The position numbers and the translations under genes were made by a program. Below are positions 1 through 10,691 of a stretch of 64,000 nt of DNA, one piece after another. The first letter of the stretch is position 1. Each line of letters starts with the position of its first letter. This DNA comes from Deinococcus phoenicis (GTDB lineage Bacteria > Deinococcota > Deinococci > Deinococcales > Deinococcaceae): NCBI RefSeq assembly GCF_000599865.1, contig NZ_JHAC01000082.1, positions 1 to 64,000 of the forward strand. The letters are read 5' to 3'. The notes beneath the pieces were generated by a model. The model did no database searches, was not told the DNA's origin, and saw only the letters and a list, made by a program, of their open reading frames with translations.

Positions 1-21
1 GGGGGGCCCCCCCCCCCCCCC

Positions 22-290
<269 letters not shown>

Positions 291-294
<4 letters not shown>

Positions 295-765
295 ACCCGG
301 AAACGCGAGCGGTGCTGAGGGCGGCGGTGGAAGCGAACAGCCGCGTGAACGATGTCCTGTGCGCGCACCTGTCCCCGGAGATGATGCGGGCGCAGACGCC
401 GGGCGGCGGCATGACGGTCGCGCAGCACCTCGCGCATATGGCGGGCGTGACGCAGGAATGGCTCTCGCAACTGGACGGGTCCACCGCCTCTCCCCTGCCG
501 GTCCTGTACAGCGGCACGCTCTGGGGCACCTTTACCGCCCAGGAAGACCCCGCGCGGGCGGCGGAGGTGCTGCGCGAGGTGTGGACGGCGGCTCTGAACA
601 CGGCGGCGAACGCGCCGGGCACCGGCCAGCTCTCCCATCCCAGCACGGCCCAGTTCCTGCTGCACATGCTCACACACGACGCCCACCACCGGGGCCAGGT
701 GCTGCTGGCGCTGAAGATGGGCGGCTTCCCCCTCCCCGACGAGGACGCGCTGTGGGGGCCTCTGC

Positions 766-776
<11 letters not shown>
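291..776 (+). CDS. DinB-family (DfsB-like) putative metal-dependent hydrolase
   Basis: A 161-aa four-helix-bundle protein of the DinB/YfiT superfamily, which is greatly expanded in Deinococcus. The likely metal-binding histidines are in AQHLAHMAG (about residue 46) and in HDAHHRGQ (about residues 126-133), the usual DinB spacing. Some relatives use small thiols such as bacillithiol as cofactor, but the substrate here is unknown. A TACGCT box ends 6 nt before the ATG, so it may have its own leaderless transcript although it overlaps the mqnA stop. The stop overlaps the ATL gene. Confidence 0.8.
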
Positions 777-1158
<382 letters not shown>

Positions 1159-1220
1159 GGGAAGAGGTTCTAAAGAAACACGGGGACGGGAACCCCGGTC
1201 CCCGGGCGTATGCTGGCAGC

Positions 1221-1946
1221 ATGTCGGTGAAGCGAACAAGACAAAACAGGTGGGTGGCGGGCGACGTGGCGTCGTGGATGCTGGGCGTGACGCTCGGGCT
1301 GATTCTGGGTGTGGCGCTGCTGATTATCGCGCCGCGCGTGGGCAACGCGGCGGGTGAGGCCAAACCCAGCGCCGAGGGCACCATCGTCGCGCCCGGCCAG
1401 ACCGGTGCAGGCGGAGAGGGCGGCAGCACGGCGGCGAACAGCACCACCGGGGCACAGGCGGGCGCAGCCGAGGGAACGGCGAGTGCAGGCGGTACGGCCA
1501 CCACAACCGGGAACGGTATGGCCTCCCAGAGTGGAACGGCCCAGACCGGCACGGAAGGCGGGGCCACAGGCGAAGCGGCCGCACCCGGCCAGACGCCGGA
1601 AAGCAACGCCAGCACCGGAGCGGCGGCCACGGGCAGCACCACGGAGCAGGCCGGGGACAGCAGCGCGGCCCCCGCGGCGGCGGGCAATGCCCAGGCCGGT
1701 CAGCCCGTCTTCGCCAGCAACTGCGCGGGGTGCCACGGCGCGAACGCCGAGGGCGGCATCGGCCCCAGCCTGGTCGTGGCGAACGGCCCCGCGAGCTGGA
1801 CGCTGGAGCAGTTCGGGAACGCCGTCCACAACGGCCATACGCCCGAGGGCCGCGAACTCTCGCCCGTCATGCCCCGCTTCAGCCCGGCGCAGATCAGCGA
1901 CGCGCAGGTCGCGGACATCCAGGCCTACCTCAAGACCCTGCACTGA
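1221..1946 (+). CDS. Membrane-anchored c-type cytochrome with long Ala/Gly/Thr/Ser linker
   Basis: 241 aa. An N-terminal anchor (WMLGVTLGLILGVALLII, about residues 17-35) is followed by a linker of roughly 110 residues rich in Ala, Gly, Thr and Ser. The C-terminal class I cytochrome c domain has the heme site CAGCH and a likely axial methionine in SPVMPRF. The domain would face the outside and carry electrons in the respiratory chain. The ATG at 1221 is chosen because a TATGCT box ends 6 nt before it and the anchor follows directly. A perfect 14-bp-stem hairpin follows the gene. Confidence 0.85.
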   Translation: MSVKRTRQNRWVAGDVASWMLGVTLGLILGVALLIIAPRVGNAAGEAKPSAEGTIVAPGQTGAGGEGGSTAANSTTGAQAGAAEGTASAGGTATTTGNGMASQSGTAQTGTEGGATGEAAAPGQTPESNASTGAAATGSTTEQAGDSSAAPAAAGNAQAGQPVFASNCAGCHGANAEGGIGPSLVVANGPASWTLEQFGNAVHNGHTPEGRELSPVMPRFSPAQISDAQVADIQAYLKTLH

Positions 1947-1959
1947 TTCAACAAGACCG

Positions 1960-1996
1960 GAGAACGCCGCCCCACTTGACCTGGGGCGGCGTTCTC
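1960..1996 (+). terminator. Strong hairpin after the cytochrome gene
   Basis: A perfect 14-bp stem (1960-1973 with 1983-1996, arm GAGAACGCCGCCCC) with a 9-nt loop starts 13 nt after the cytochrome stop. It is followed by a T-rich but interrupted tract (ttcctgtgttctt). It probably acts as a terminator between the cytochrome and ABC transporter genes. Confidence 0.75.
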
Positions 1997-2086
1997 TTCC
2001 TGTGTTCTTATTGTGGCACAGGTCACGCTCGGGGACCAGCCGGTCGGGGCACGGTCGAACGTGCACGGCGTGCCTACACTCGCCGG

Positions 2087-3928
2087 GTGAGAACTGTGCC
2101 TGCCACCGATTCGCTCCCGGCCCGCGACCTGCTCGCGGTGCTGGCCCGCGCGCTGCCCTCTCTGCTTCGCAGCGCCCCCGGCATCGTTTCCCTGATGGGG
2201 CTGATGGTCGTGGTGCAGGGCCTGACGCCCGCCGCGACGATCTTTCTGAGCAAGTGGACGGTGGACGGCATCACGCAGCTGGCCTCGGGGGGTGAGGCCA
2301 ACCTGACGCTCCTGACGCTGGCGTGGGCGGGGACGGCGTTGGTGGCGCAACTGACGGCGGTGGCGAGTACGCTGCTACAAGGCTACGCCGCCGACCACTT
2401 CACGGTGCAAACGGTCACGGACCTGATGCGGAAGATGCAGGCCCTGCCGGGGCTGGACGTGGTGGAAGACCCCCGCTTTCACGACGACGTGGAGACGCTG
2501 CAAACGGGCGCGCGCTTCCGGCCCCTCAACCTCACGGCCACGCTGCTGGGGCTACTGCGCGCGGGCGTGGGTGTGCTGGGCGTGGCGGGGGCGCTGCTGG
2601 CCGTGGGGTGGTGGGTGCCGCTGGCCGTGGTGCTCGGCATGATCCCGCTGGCCCGCAAACAGATGCAGCTCTACGAACTGGGCTGGAGCATGACCATCCA
2701 GCGCACCCAGGAAGCCCGCGAACTCGCCTACGACCAGCGCGTCGCCATGCGCCACGAATACGCCAAGGAGGTGCGCCTCTATGACCTGATGCCGTACCTG
2801 ACCGGGCGCTACGTGCGGGGGGCACAGGCGTACCAGGGCGTCATGCGCGGCGTGCGGAACAAACAGGTGCTGGGCGTGCTGCCCGCGCAGATGCTCGCGC
2901 TGGCGGTCACGGCGGGCCTCTTCGCCTATGTGGTCGCTCGGGCGGGCCAGGGGGTGCTCACGGCGGGCGCGGTCGTGCTGGTGACCCTCGCACTCGCCCA
3001 GGTGCGCGAGGGGCTGGGCAGCCTGATCGAGTTTCTGGCGATGGGCACCCAGCACCTGCGCTGGTTCCAGAAGTTCTACGCCTTTCTCGACGCCCGCCCG
3101 GCCGTCGCGCCGCCGGAGACACCCCGGCCCCTCCCCCGCCGCCTCGACCTGACGCTGGAGAACGTGGGCTTCGCGTATCCGGACGGCCAGCCCGTGCTGG
3201 AGGGCGTCAGCCTGCACATTCCCGAGGGGCAGGTGGTCGCCATCGTGGGCGAGAACGGCGCGGGCAAGACCACGCTGGTCAAGCTGCTGCTCCGCTTCTA
3301 TGATCCCACGACCGGGCGGATCACGGTGGGCGAACCGGACGAGGCGACCGACCTGCGGGACCTCGACCCCGCCGCGTGGCGTGCCCAGATCGCCGCCGTC
3401 TTTCAGGACTTTGCACGCTTCGAGTGGACCCTGCGGGAAAACGTGCTGCTGGGCCGCCCCGAGGACGAGGCGAAACTCGCGCAGGCGGCGGCGGCCAGCG
3501 GTCTGGCCGACCTTCTCCTCCGCCTCCCGGACGGCCTGAACACCCGCATCGGGCAGGCGTTCGGCGGCGTGGACCTCTCGGGCGGCCAGTGGCAGAAGCT
3601 CGCCACCGCGCGGGCGCTGTACCGGGACGCCCGGGTGCTGATCCTCGACGAACCGACCGCCGCCCTCGACCCCCGCAGCGAAACCGAGGTCTTTGCCGCC
3701 TTCGCCGCGCTCGCGCGTGGCCGCACCACCCTGCTGATCACCCACCGCCTCGGCAGCGTCCTGATGGCCGACCGCATCCTGGTGATGCAGGCGGGCCGCC
3801 TGATCGAGGACGGCACGCACGCGGCCCTGCTGGCTCGGGGCGGCGAGTACGCCGAGTTGTGGCGCTTGCAGGCCGGGCAGTACGTGGAAGGGGAAGCGGG
3901 GCGAGAGGCGGTCGGAGCGGGGCAATAA
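2087..3928 (+). CDS. ABC transporter, fused permease and ATPase (half-exporter)
   Basis: 613 aa. The N-terminal membrane domain (about residues 30-330, several hydrophobic helices) is followed by an ATPase domain. The ATPase has Walker A GENGAGKTTLV (about residue 390), signature LSGGQ, Walker B VLILDEPTAALDP and the H-loop in LLITHRLGS. This is a type IV exporter half-transporter that must dimerise; the substrate is unknown. The GTG at 2087 is chosen over upstream codons because a TACACT box ends exactly 6 nt before it. Confidence 0.88.
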   Translation: MRTVPATDSLPARDLLAVLARALPSLLRSAPGIVSLMGLMVVVQGLTPAATIFLSKWTVDGITQLASGGEANLTLLTLAWAGTALVAQLTAVASTLLQGYAADHFTVQTVTDLMRKMQALPGLDVVEDPRFHDDVETLQTGARFRPLNLTATLLGLLRAGVGVLGVAGALLAVGWWVPLAVVLGMIPLARKQMQLYELGWSMTIQRTQEARELAYDQRVAMRHEYAKEVRLYDLMPYLTGRYVRGAQAYQGVMRGVRNKQVLGVLPAQMLALAVTAGLFAYVVARAGQGVLTAGAVVLVTLALAQVREGLGSLIEFLAMGTQHLRWFQKFYAFLDARPAVAPPETPRPLPRRLDLTLENVGFAYPDGQPVLEGVSLHIPEGQVVAIVGENGAGKTTLVKLLLRFYDPTTGRITVGEPDEATDLRDLDPAAWRAQIAAVFQDFARFEWTLRENVLLGRPEDEAKLAQAAAASGLADLLLRLPDGLNTRIGQAFGGVDLSGGQWQKLATARALYRDARVLILDEPTAALDPRSETEVFAAFAALARGRTTLLITHRLGSVLMADRILVMQAGRLIEDGTHAALLARGGEYAELWRLQAGQYVEGEAGREAVGAGQ

Positions 3929-3957
3929 AAAAGCCGCCTCTTGGGCGGTGATAGAAC

Positions 3958-3989
<32 letters not shown>

Positions 3990-4075
3990 TATGCATCCGG
4001 ATTTCCGACGAAGTGGAAAACCGCCTTCTAGCCGACAACCCAGGCCGGCTCCGCCTTCTGGCGTATGGTCCAGCC

Positions 4076-4900
4076 GTGGTCCTGCGGTCAGGCTGGGGCA
4101 TGGAAGAGATCACCGCGTTCTACGACCTTGACCTCGAACATGACCGCCTGAGCCGTGGCCTGGGCCTGCTCGAATTTGCCCGCACCCTCGACGTTCTGGG
4201 GCGCCTTCTTCCCGAACCTCCGGCCACGGTGCTGGATATCGGCGGCGGCACGGGTGCCTATGCCCGCGAACTGCTGCGCCTCGGCCACCGGGTCCACTTT
4301 CTGGACCTCATTCCGGGACACGTCGAACGGGTGCGTGCCGACCCGGCCCTCGCCGCGCTCGCATCGGTCACCCTGGGCGACGCCCGCGCCCTCCCCTACG
4401 CCACGGCCAGCGCCGACGCCGCGCTGGTGATGGGGCCGCTGTACCACCTCATGGCGGCGGAAGACCGGGCGAAGGCACTGGCCGAAGCCGCGCGCGTGGT
4501 GCGGCCCGGCGGCCTGGTCGCCGTGACGGCCATTCCGCGCGCCGCCGCGATCTGCGGGGACTTCAAGCATGGCCTGGATGAGGAAGACTACAGCCGCGCC
4601 ATCCGCGAGCGGGCCTACACCAGCGGGCTGTACCTGAACCCCGAGGGTCGCCCCGGCTTTTTCACCACCGCCTACTTTCACCATCCCGCCGACCTGGAAG
4701 AAGAGCTGGGGGCCGCAGGGCTGCGGGACGTGACGCTCTATGCCCTGGAAGGTCCCGCCTCCAAGCTGCTGGCGGACCCGGCGCTGGAACTGAGCGACCC
4801 GCTGCGGCGGGACGGCCTGCTGACCGCGCTGAGGCTGGTGGAACGTGACCCGGCGCTGCTGGGCATGAGCGCCCACCTCCTGGGCGTGGGCTGGCGCTGA
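4076..4900 (+). CDS. Class I SAM-dependent methyltransferase
   Basis: About 274 aa. Motif I is VLDIGGGTGAYAREL, with an acidic motif II region (FLDLIPGHVE) and a motif IV/V region with ARALPY and GPLYHL. The GPLYHL segment is typical of small-molecule methyltransferases of the Methyltransf_11/25 type. The acceptor is unknown. The GTG at 4076 lies 6 nt after a TATGGT box; an ATG at 4100 would give 266 aa and is also plausible. It stands alone between the ABC transporter and der. Confidence 0.75.
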   Translation: MVLRSGWGMEEITAFYDLDLEHDRLSRGLGLLEFARTLDVLGRLLPEPPATVLDIGGGTGAYARELLRLGHRVHFLDLIPGHVERVRADPALAALASVTLGDARALPYATASADAALVMGPLYHLMAAEDRAKALAEAARVVRPGGLVAVTAIPRAAAICGDFKHGLDEEDYSRAIRERAYTSGLYLNPEGRPGFFTTAYFHHPADLEEELGAAGLRDVTLYALEGPASKLLADPALELSDPLRRDGLLTALRLVERDPALLGMSAHLLGVGWR

Positions 4901-5022
4901 CCTTCACGCCATCGCCAAGCCCGGCTAGGGTGAGGCTGCTATGGCCGTGGGGTGGTAGCCCCTTCTCCGCGTGGCCCGCTTGGGAGGCGGCGGGCATCAC
5001 CTTTCCACCTGAAAAGCCACGC

Positions 5023-5028
5023 TATACT
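5023..5028 (+). promoter_or_regulatory. Probable -10 box of der
   Basis: TATACT sits about 100 nt upstream of the der start with T-rich DNA after it, a weak CTTTCC/TTTCCA -35 at 15-16 bp, and no competing gene. Unlike most neighbours, der would then have a normal leader plus a Shine-Dalgarno (AAAGGAG at 5114-5120). Confidence 0.45.
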
Positions 5029-5128
5029 TTTTCACCTATGGCCCTTCCCGCTTCCGCAGAGAGGTGAGGGCAGCGGCGAATCTCCTCCTGACGCCGGGGC
5101 AGGTTCGACACCGAAAGGAGCGTCCAAA

Positions 5129-6454
<1,326 letters not shown>

Positions 6455-6456
6455 GA

Positions 6457-6582
6457 CGGATTCCGTCCGATTCCCTGACTTCCGGAACCCGTCTGTTCTC
6501 CTTCTCGCATCGTCGCGAACAGACGCCCATGAGGACGCTGCTGCTCCCGCTCGGATGGAATCACTCCGTCAACGATTCCATC
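6457..6582. repeat. Deinococcus-type intergenic repeat with stem-loops
   Basis: The DNA after der has ACGGATTCC (6457-6465), an 8-bp inverted repeat GTCTGTTC/GAACAGAC (6491-6498 and 6517-6524) and a 9-bp one GATGGAATC/GATTCCATC (6554-6562 and 6574-6582), then GGAGTTCGTATAAGC. The ACGGATTCC start and the GTAT-containing end echo the element at 61062-61128. It resembles the small intergenic repeats (SNR) known in Deinococcus genomes; this is judged by eye. Confidence 0.5.
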
Positions 6583-6694
6583 GGAGTTCGTATAAGCCTG
6601 CCTGGACTGGGGTGGACGGGAACTGGGGGCAACTCCGGTTCCCTTTCTTCCGTCCCCTCACACTTGCTGGCGGCCCTACCCGGCACACTGGTGC

Positions 6695-7828
6695 ATGACG
6701 CCTTCTCATCTGCTCGCCGCGCTGGCCCTGGCTCCCGCCCTGCTGCTCTGCTCCTGCGACGCGCAGACGGCGGGCACACCCCAGGTCAAGTTCACCCCCT
6801 TCGTCAGCGGGCTGCCGCAGATCACCACCCTGACCCACGCGGGGGACGGGTCGGGGCGGCTGTACGCCGCACAGCAGGGGGGGCAGGTCCGCGTGATCGA
6901 GCAGGGCCAGGTGCGTGCCCAGCCCTTCCTGGACCTCCAGGCCCTGACCAGCGCGGGGGGCGAACGCGGCCTCCTGGGCCTCGCCTTCGATCCCGGCTAC
7001 CGGCAAAACCGCCGCCTGTACGTGCACTACACCGACCGGAACGGGGACACGGTGCTGGCCCGCTACACGGCCGCCCCCGACTTCTCGCGGGCCGATCCGG
7101 CCAGTGCCCGGATTCTTTTCACCGCCAGACAGCCCTACGCCAACCACAACGGCGGGCAGCTCGCCTTCGGCCCGGACGGGTTCCTGTACCTGGGCCTGGG
7201 CGACGGCGGCAGCGGCGGCGACCCCCAGAACAACGCGCAGAACCTCGCCTCGCCGCTGGGCAAGCTGCTGCGTTTCGACGTGCGCGGCGAAGCGGCGCAA
7301 CCCGCGCCCGGCAATCCCTTCCTGAACCGGCCGGGGGCCAATCCGAACATCTGGGCGTCTGGCCTCCGCAACCCCTGGCGCTTCTCCTTCGACCGGCAGA
7401 CGGGTGACCTGACCATCGCCGACGTGGGCCAGAACGCCTGGGAGGAAGTGGACCGCCAGCCCCGCGCCAGCAAAGGCGGCGAGAACTACGGCTGGCGGGT
7501 CCGCGAGGGCCGCACCTGCTTCGAGCCGTCCGGCGGGTGCCCCACCCAGGGCCTCACCGAACCGGTCCTGGTGTACGGGCGGGACGAGGGCCAGAGCATC
7601 ACGGGGGGCTACGTGTACCGGGGGCAAAATCTGCCCGCCCTGAAAGGCCAGTACGTCTTCGCCGACTTCGGGAGCGGGACGGTCTGGGCGGCCCCGACCG
7701 GCGGGCAGGACTGGAACAAGGTCCGCATCGGCCGCGTGGAAAACCCCTCGACCTTCGGGGAGGACGAGGCGGGCGAGCTGTACGTGGCGGAGTACGGCAG
7801 CGGGCAGGTGCTGCGGCTGGGGCGGTAG
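6695..7828 (+). CDS. PQQ-dependent aldose sugar dehydrogenase-like lipoprotein
   Basis: 377 aa with a lipoprotein-type signal (hydrophobic stretch ending ALLLCSC, about residue 20). It is a six-bladed beta-propeller of the soluble glucose/aldose dehydrogenase family. Visible signatures are LTHAGDGSGRLY, ERGLLGLAFDP, the active-site His region NHNGGQLAFGPDG, LRNPWRFSFDR and GENYGWRVREG. It would oxidise aldoses outside the cell membrane using PQQ and Ca2+. Substrate and in-vivo PQQ loading cannot be read from the sequence. It lies alone between der and the XPB/Bax1 pair. Confidence 0.85.
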   Translation: MTPSHLLAALALAPALLLCSCDAQTAGTPQVKFTPFVSGLPQITTLTHAGDGSGRLYAAQQGGQVRVIEQGQVRAQPFLDLQALTSAGGERGLLGLAFDPGYRQNRRLYVHYTDRNGDTVLARYTAAPDFSRADPASARILFTARQPYANHNGGQLAFGPDGFLYLGLGDGGSGGDPQNNAQNLASPLGKLLRFDVRGEAAQPAPGNPFLNRPGANPNIWASGLRNPWRFSFDRQTGDLTIADVGQNAWEEVDRQPRASKGGENYGWRVREGRTCFEPSGGCPTQGLTEPVLVYGRDEGQSITGGYVYRGQNLPALKGQYVFADFGSGTVWAAPTGGQDWNKVRIGRVENPSTFGEDEAGELYVAEYGSGQVLRLGR

Positions 7829-7897
7829 GCGTGGGCCGGCCGGAAACGTCACCTCGGGCGGGATGAACCCGGCGCCCTCCCCGTAGCATGGTTGCCC

Positions 7898-9301
7898 ATG
7901 ACCTACGCCCTGCGGCTGGACCGGGGCACCCTCGTGATGCGGGAGGTGCCGCCCGCCGCCGCACCTCTGTTCACCTGGGACGCCCGCAGCCAGTCCTGGC
8001 GGGCACCCGGCCGGGCCTACCGCGACGTGATGGAGGCCCTGAGGACGGCGGGCACCCCGGTGCGGGACGAGGCGGCGGACTTCCAGAAGCTCGACCTCGG
8101 CTACGCCCGCGAAGTGCAGCCCTACTCCCACCAGCAGGAGGCGCTCAGGGCCTGGAAGGAAGCGGGGCGGCGGGGGGTGGTTATCCTGCCGACGGGCGCG
8201 GGCAAGACGCTGGTGGCGCAACTCGCCCTGCGCGACACCCCCCGCAGCGCCCTGATCTGCGTGCCCACCCTGGACCTGATGCACCAGTGGTACTCGGGCC
8301 TCCTCGCCGCCTTCCCCGACGCCGGGATCGGACTCCTGGGCGGGGGCAGCCGCGACGAGACCTCCATCCTGATCTCCACCTACGACTCGGCGGCCATCCA
8401 CGCCGAACTGCTGGCCGGACGGTACGCCCTGCACGTCTACGACGAGGCCCACCACCTCCCCAGCGACTTCCACCGGGCGGTGGCCGAACTGGGCCTGGCC
8501 CCCTACCGCCTGGGGCTGACCGCCACACCCAAACGCAGCGACGGGCGAGAACTGCACCTGGAGGACCTGATCGGCCCCGTGGTGTACCACCGTACCCCGG
8601 AGGAACTGGCGGGCGAGACACTGGCGGACTACCGGGAAGTCATTATCCGCGTGCGGCTGAGTCCCGCCGAGCAGCGGCACTACGACGACCTGATCCGGGG
8701 CCGCAACGACTTTCTCCGGCGAAACAACATCCGGCTGGGCACGCTGGACGGGTGGAAGCAGTTCGTGATGCAGAGCGGCACTCCCCAGGGCCGCGCCGCG
8801 ATGCTCGCCCACCAGGAGGCGCGGGGCCTGGCCTACGGGACCGAAGGCAAGCTGCGGGTGCTGGAGGAACTGCTGGCGAACCACCCGCACGACCGGACGC
8901 TGATCTTTACCGACGACAACGCGACCGTGTACCGCATCAGCCGCGATTTCCTGATTCCCGCGATCACGCACCAGACGCCCGTCAGGGAGCGCCACGCCCT
9001 GCTCGAAAAGTTCCGGGACGGCCGTTACCGGGTCATCGTGACCAGCCGGGTGCTGAACGAGGGGGTGGACGTGCCGGAGGCCAGCGTGGCGGTCGTGCTG
9101 TCGGGCACCGCGACCGAGCGCGAGCACATCCAGCGCCTGGGCCGCATCCTGCGCCGCGCCGAGGGCAAGCAGGCCGTGCTGTACGAGGTCATCACCGAGG
9201 GCACCAGCGAGGAGCGGGTGAGCCAGCAGCGGCGCGGGCGGTGGCAGCCGGGCGCTGTTGCGGTCACGCCCGTCTGGGAGGACCTGAATGCTTCCGACTG
9301 A
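7898..9301 (+). CDS. XPB-like superfamily 2 DNA helicase
   Basis: 467 aa. An N-terminal damage-recognition-like domain is followed by helicase motifs: Q-region YSHQQEAL, Walker A LPTGAGKT (about residue 94), DEAH in YDEAHHLP, LTATPKRSDG, and motif VI QRLGRILRRAEGK. The shape and gene partner fit archaeal and Deinococcus XPB, a 3'-5' helicase in nucleotide excision repair. The start at 7898 lies 8 nt after a TAGCAT box. The coding region overlaps the nuclease gene by 14 nt, which indicates translational coupling. Confidence 0.88.
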   Translation: MTYALRLDRGTLVMREVPPAAAPLFTWDARSQSWRAPGRAYRDVMEALRTAGTPVRDEAADFQKLDLGYAREVQPYSHQQEALRAWKEAGRRGVVILPTGAGKTLVAQLALRDTPRSALICVPTLDLMHQWYSGLLAAFPDAGIGLLGGGSRDETSILISTYDSAAIHAELLAGRYALHVYDEAHHLPSDFHRAVAELGLAPYRLGLTATPKRSDGRELHLEDLIGPVVYHRTPEELAGETLADYREVIIRVRLSPAEQRHYDDLIRGRNDFLRRNNIRLGTLDGWKQFVMQSGTPQGRAAMLAHQEARGLAYGTEGKLRVLEELLANHPHDRTLIFTDDNATVYRISRDFLIPAITHQTPVRERHALLEKFRDGRYRVIVTSRVLNEGVDVPEASVAVVLSGTATEREHIQRLGRILRRAEGKQAVLYEVITEGTSEERVSQQRRGRWQPGAVAVTPVWEDLNASD

Positions 9302-10532
9302 ACTGCTGATGTTCCGGGTGAAGGCGGGGCTGGTGGCCCCACGGCGGCTCAAAGCGCACACGAACAACCTGCGGCTGGCCGAGTCGGTCATCCAGCTTTT
9401 CGAGGCCAACCTCGGGAAACGCCGGGCAGACCTGGAGGAGGACCTCAAGGCGCTGGAGGCGGGCCGGGCGGACTTCAAGGTGATTCGCGGGATGGCGCAC
9501 CTGCTGGCGAACGGGGCCGCCACCTTCGAGGCCGGGGGCGACGTGGAGCCGGGGGCGGTGCGGGCGAAGGTCTTCGAACTCGCCCAGGCGCACCCGCCCA
9601 GCCGCCACCGCCGCGCCGACGTACTCGAACAGGCGGCCGCCGCCCTGTCGGGGGAGCGGAGGCTGTCGGCGGAGGACCTGGGCGACCTCCTGTACGCGGA
9701 CCTACCGGACCAGCAGCGGCTGACGGCCTTCGACCCGCCGGACCCCCCTGAACTGCTGGAGCGCTTCAACCTCGCCCAGGCTCAGGGGATGCTCTACCGC
9801 GCCTACAGCCTCGTCATCACGGCCCGGCGCAACGAGCCTGCCCGCTACAAGCAACTGCTGAAGTACACCAAGCTGTTCGGCCTGATGGTCACCGTCGAGG
9901 GGGACGCGGACTACGGCTTCACCCTCACGATGGACGGCCCCACGTCCCTCTTCGGGGGGACGACGCGCTATGGCCTGGCAATGGCGAAGTTCCTCCCGGC
10001 CCTGCTGCACGTGACCAAGTGGGACCTGACCGCCACCCTCAAGCCTCGCAAGGACCTCGCCTGGGTGGACCCCGGGGACGATGAATGGCGCTTCGAGCTG
10101 ACCAGCGAGGACGGTTACGTGAGCCACTACAAGCCGCCCGAGGAGCACGACAGCGCCCTGGAATCGGGCTTCAGCGACCGCTTCGGCAAGCTGGGGTCGC
10201 CCTGGACCCTGGAGCGGGAGGTGGACCTGGTGCCGGTGCCCGGGGGCGTGATCGTGCCGGATTTCCGCCTGGTGCATCCGTCGGGCCGCAGCGTGCTGGT
10301 GGAGATCGTGGGCTACTGGCGGCCCGAGTACCTGCGTAAGAAATTCGAACTGCTGAGGAAATCGGGCCGAGGTGACGTGATCGTCTGCGTCTCCGAGCGG
10401 CTGAATCTGGAACGCGCGGGCGTGGACCCCAGCGACTTTGGCGAGCGGCTGGTGTGGTTCAAGGGCGTGCTACCGCCCAAGGACGTGCTGGCGGTGGCGG
10501 AGCGGATGATGGGGGGCGAGGCGGCGGCGTGA
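9288..10532 (+). CDS. Bax1-type nuclease (DUF790), partner of XPB
   Basis: 414 aa, matching the DUF790/Bax1 family, which pairs with XPB helicase in archaea and some bacteria. N-terminal ELLMFRVKAGLVAPRRL is typical. The C-terminal PD-(D/E)xK-like nuclease core is visible as IVPDFRLVHPSGRSVLVEIVGYW (about residues 322-344), with the acidic residues and the hydrophobic strand in place. In archaea Bax1 is a structure-specific endonuclease that cuts at bubbles opened by XPB. The 14-nt overlap with the helicase supports a stoichiometric complex. Confidence 0.87.
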   Translation: MLPTELLMFRVKAGLVAPRRLKAHTNNLRLAESVIQLFEANLGKRRADLEEDLKALEAGRADFKVIRGMAHLLANGAATFEAGGDVEPGAVRAKVFELAQAHPPSRHRRADVLEQAAAALSGERRLSAEDLGDLLYADLPDQQRLTAFDPPDPPELLERFNLAQAQGMLYRAYSLVITARRNEPARYKQLLKYTKLFGLMVTVEGDADYGFTLTMDGPTSLFGGTTRYGLAMAKFLPALLHVTKWDLTATLKPRKDLAWVDPGDDEWRFELTSEDGYVSHYKPPEEHDSALESGFSDRFGKLGSPWTLEREVDLVPVPGGVIVPDFRLVHPSGRSVLVEIVGYWRPEYLRKKFELLRKSGRGDVIVCVSERLNLERAGVDPSDFGERLVWFKGVLPPKDVLAVAERMMGGEAAA

Positions 10533-10691
10533 GCGGGTTCCTGCTCGTTGGCCTCCATCTGCTCCTGCACCACGCGCCGGGCCTTTTCCAGCCGGGCGTA
10601 CTCGCGCGCCAACGTGCGCTGGAGATGCTAAAAGCCTTCGGGAGTGAGGTGGAGGGTATATAACATTCACGCGGACAAAAGAGCAGGACGA

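Noticed and set aside
3929..3948. Hairpin CCGCC/GGCGG with an A-run before it, after the ABC transporter gene
   Set aside because: On the plus strand no T-tract follows the stem. It would only terminate minus-strand transcription, and no minus gene reaches it.
6569..9769. A 1066-codon open frame on the minus strand
   Set aside because: It lies opposite the PQQ dehydrogenase and XPB genes, which have clear motifs. Long antisense frames are expected at this GC content, and its sequence is low-complexity.
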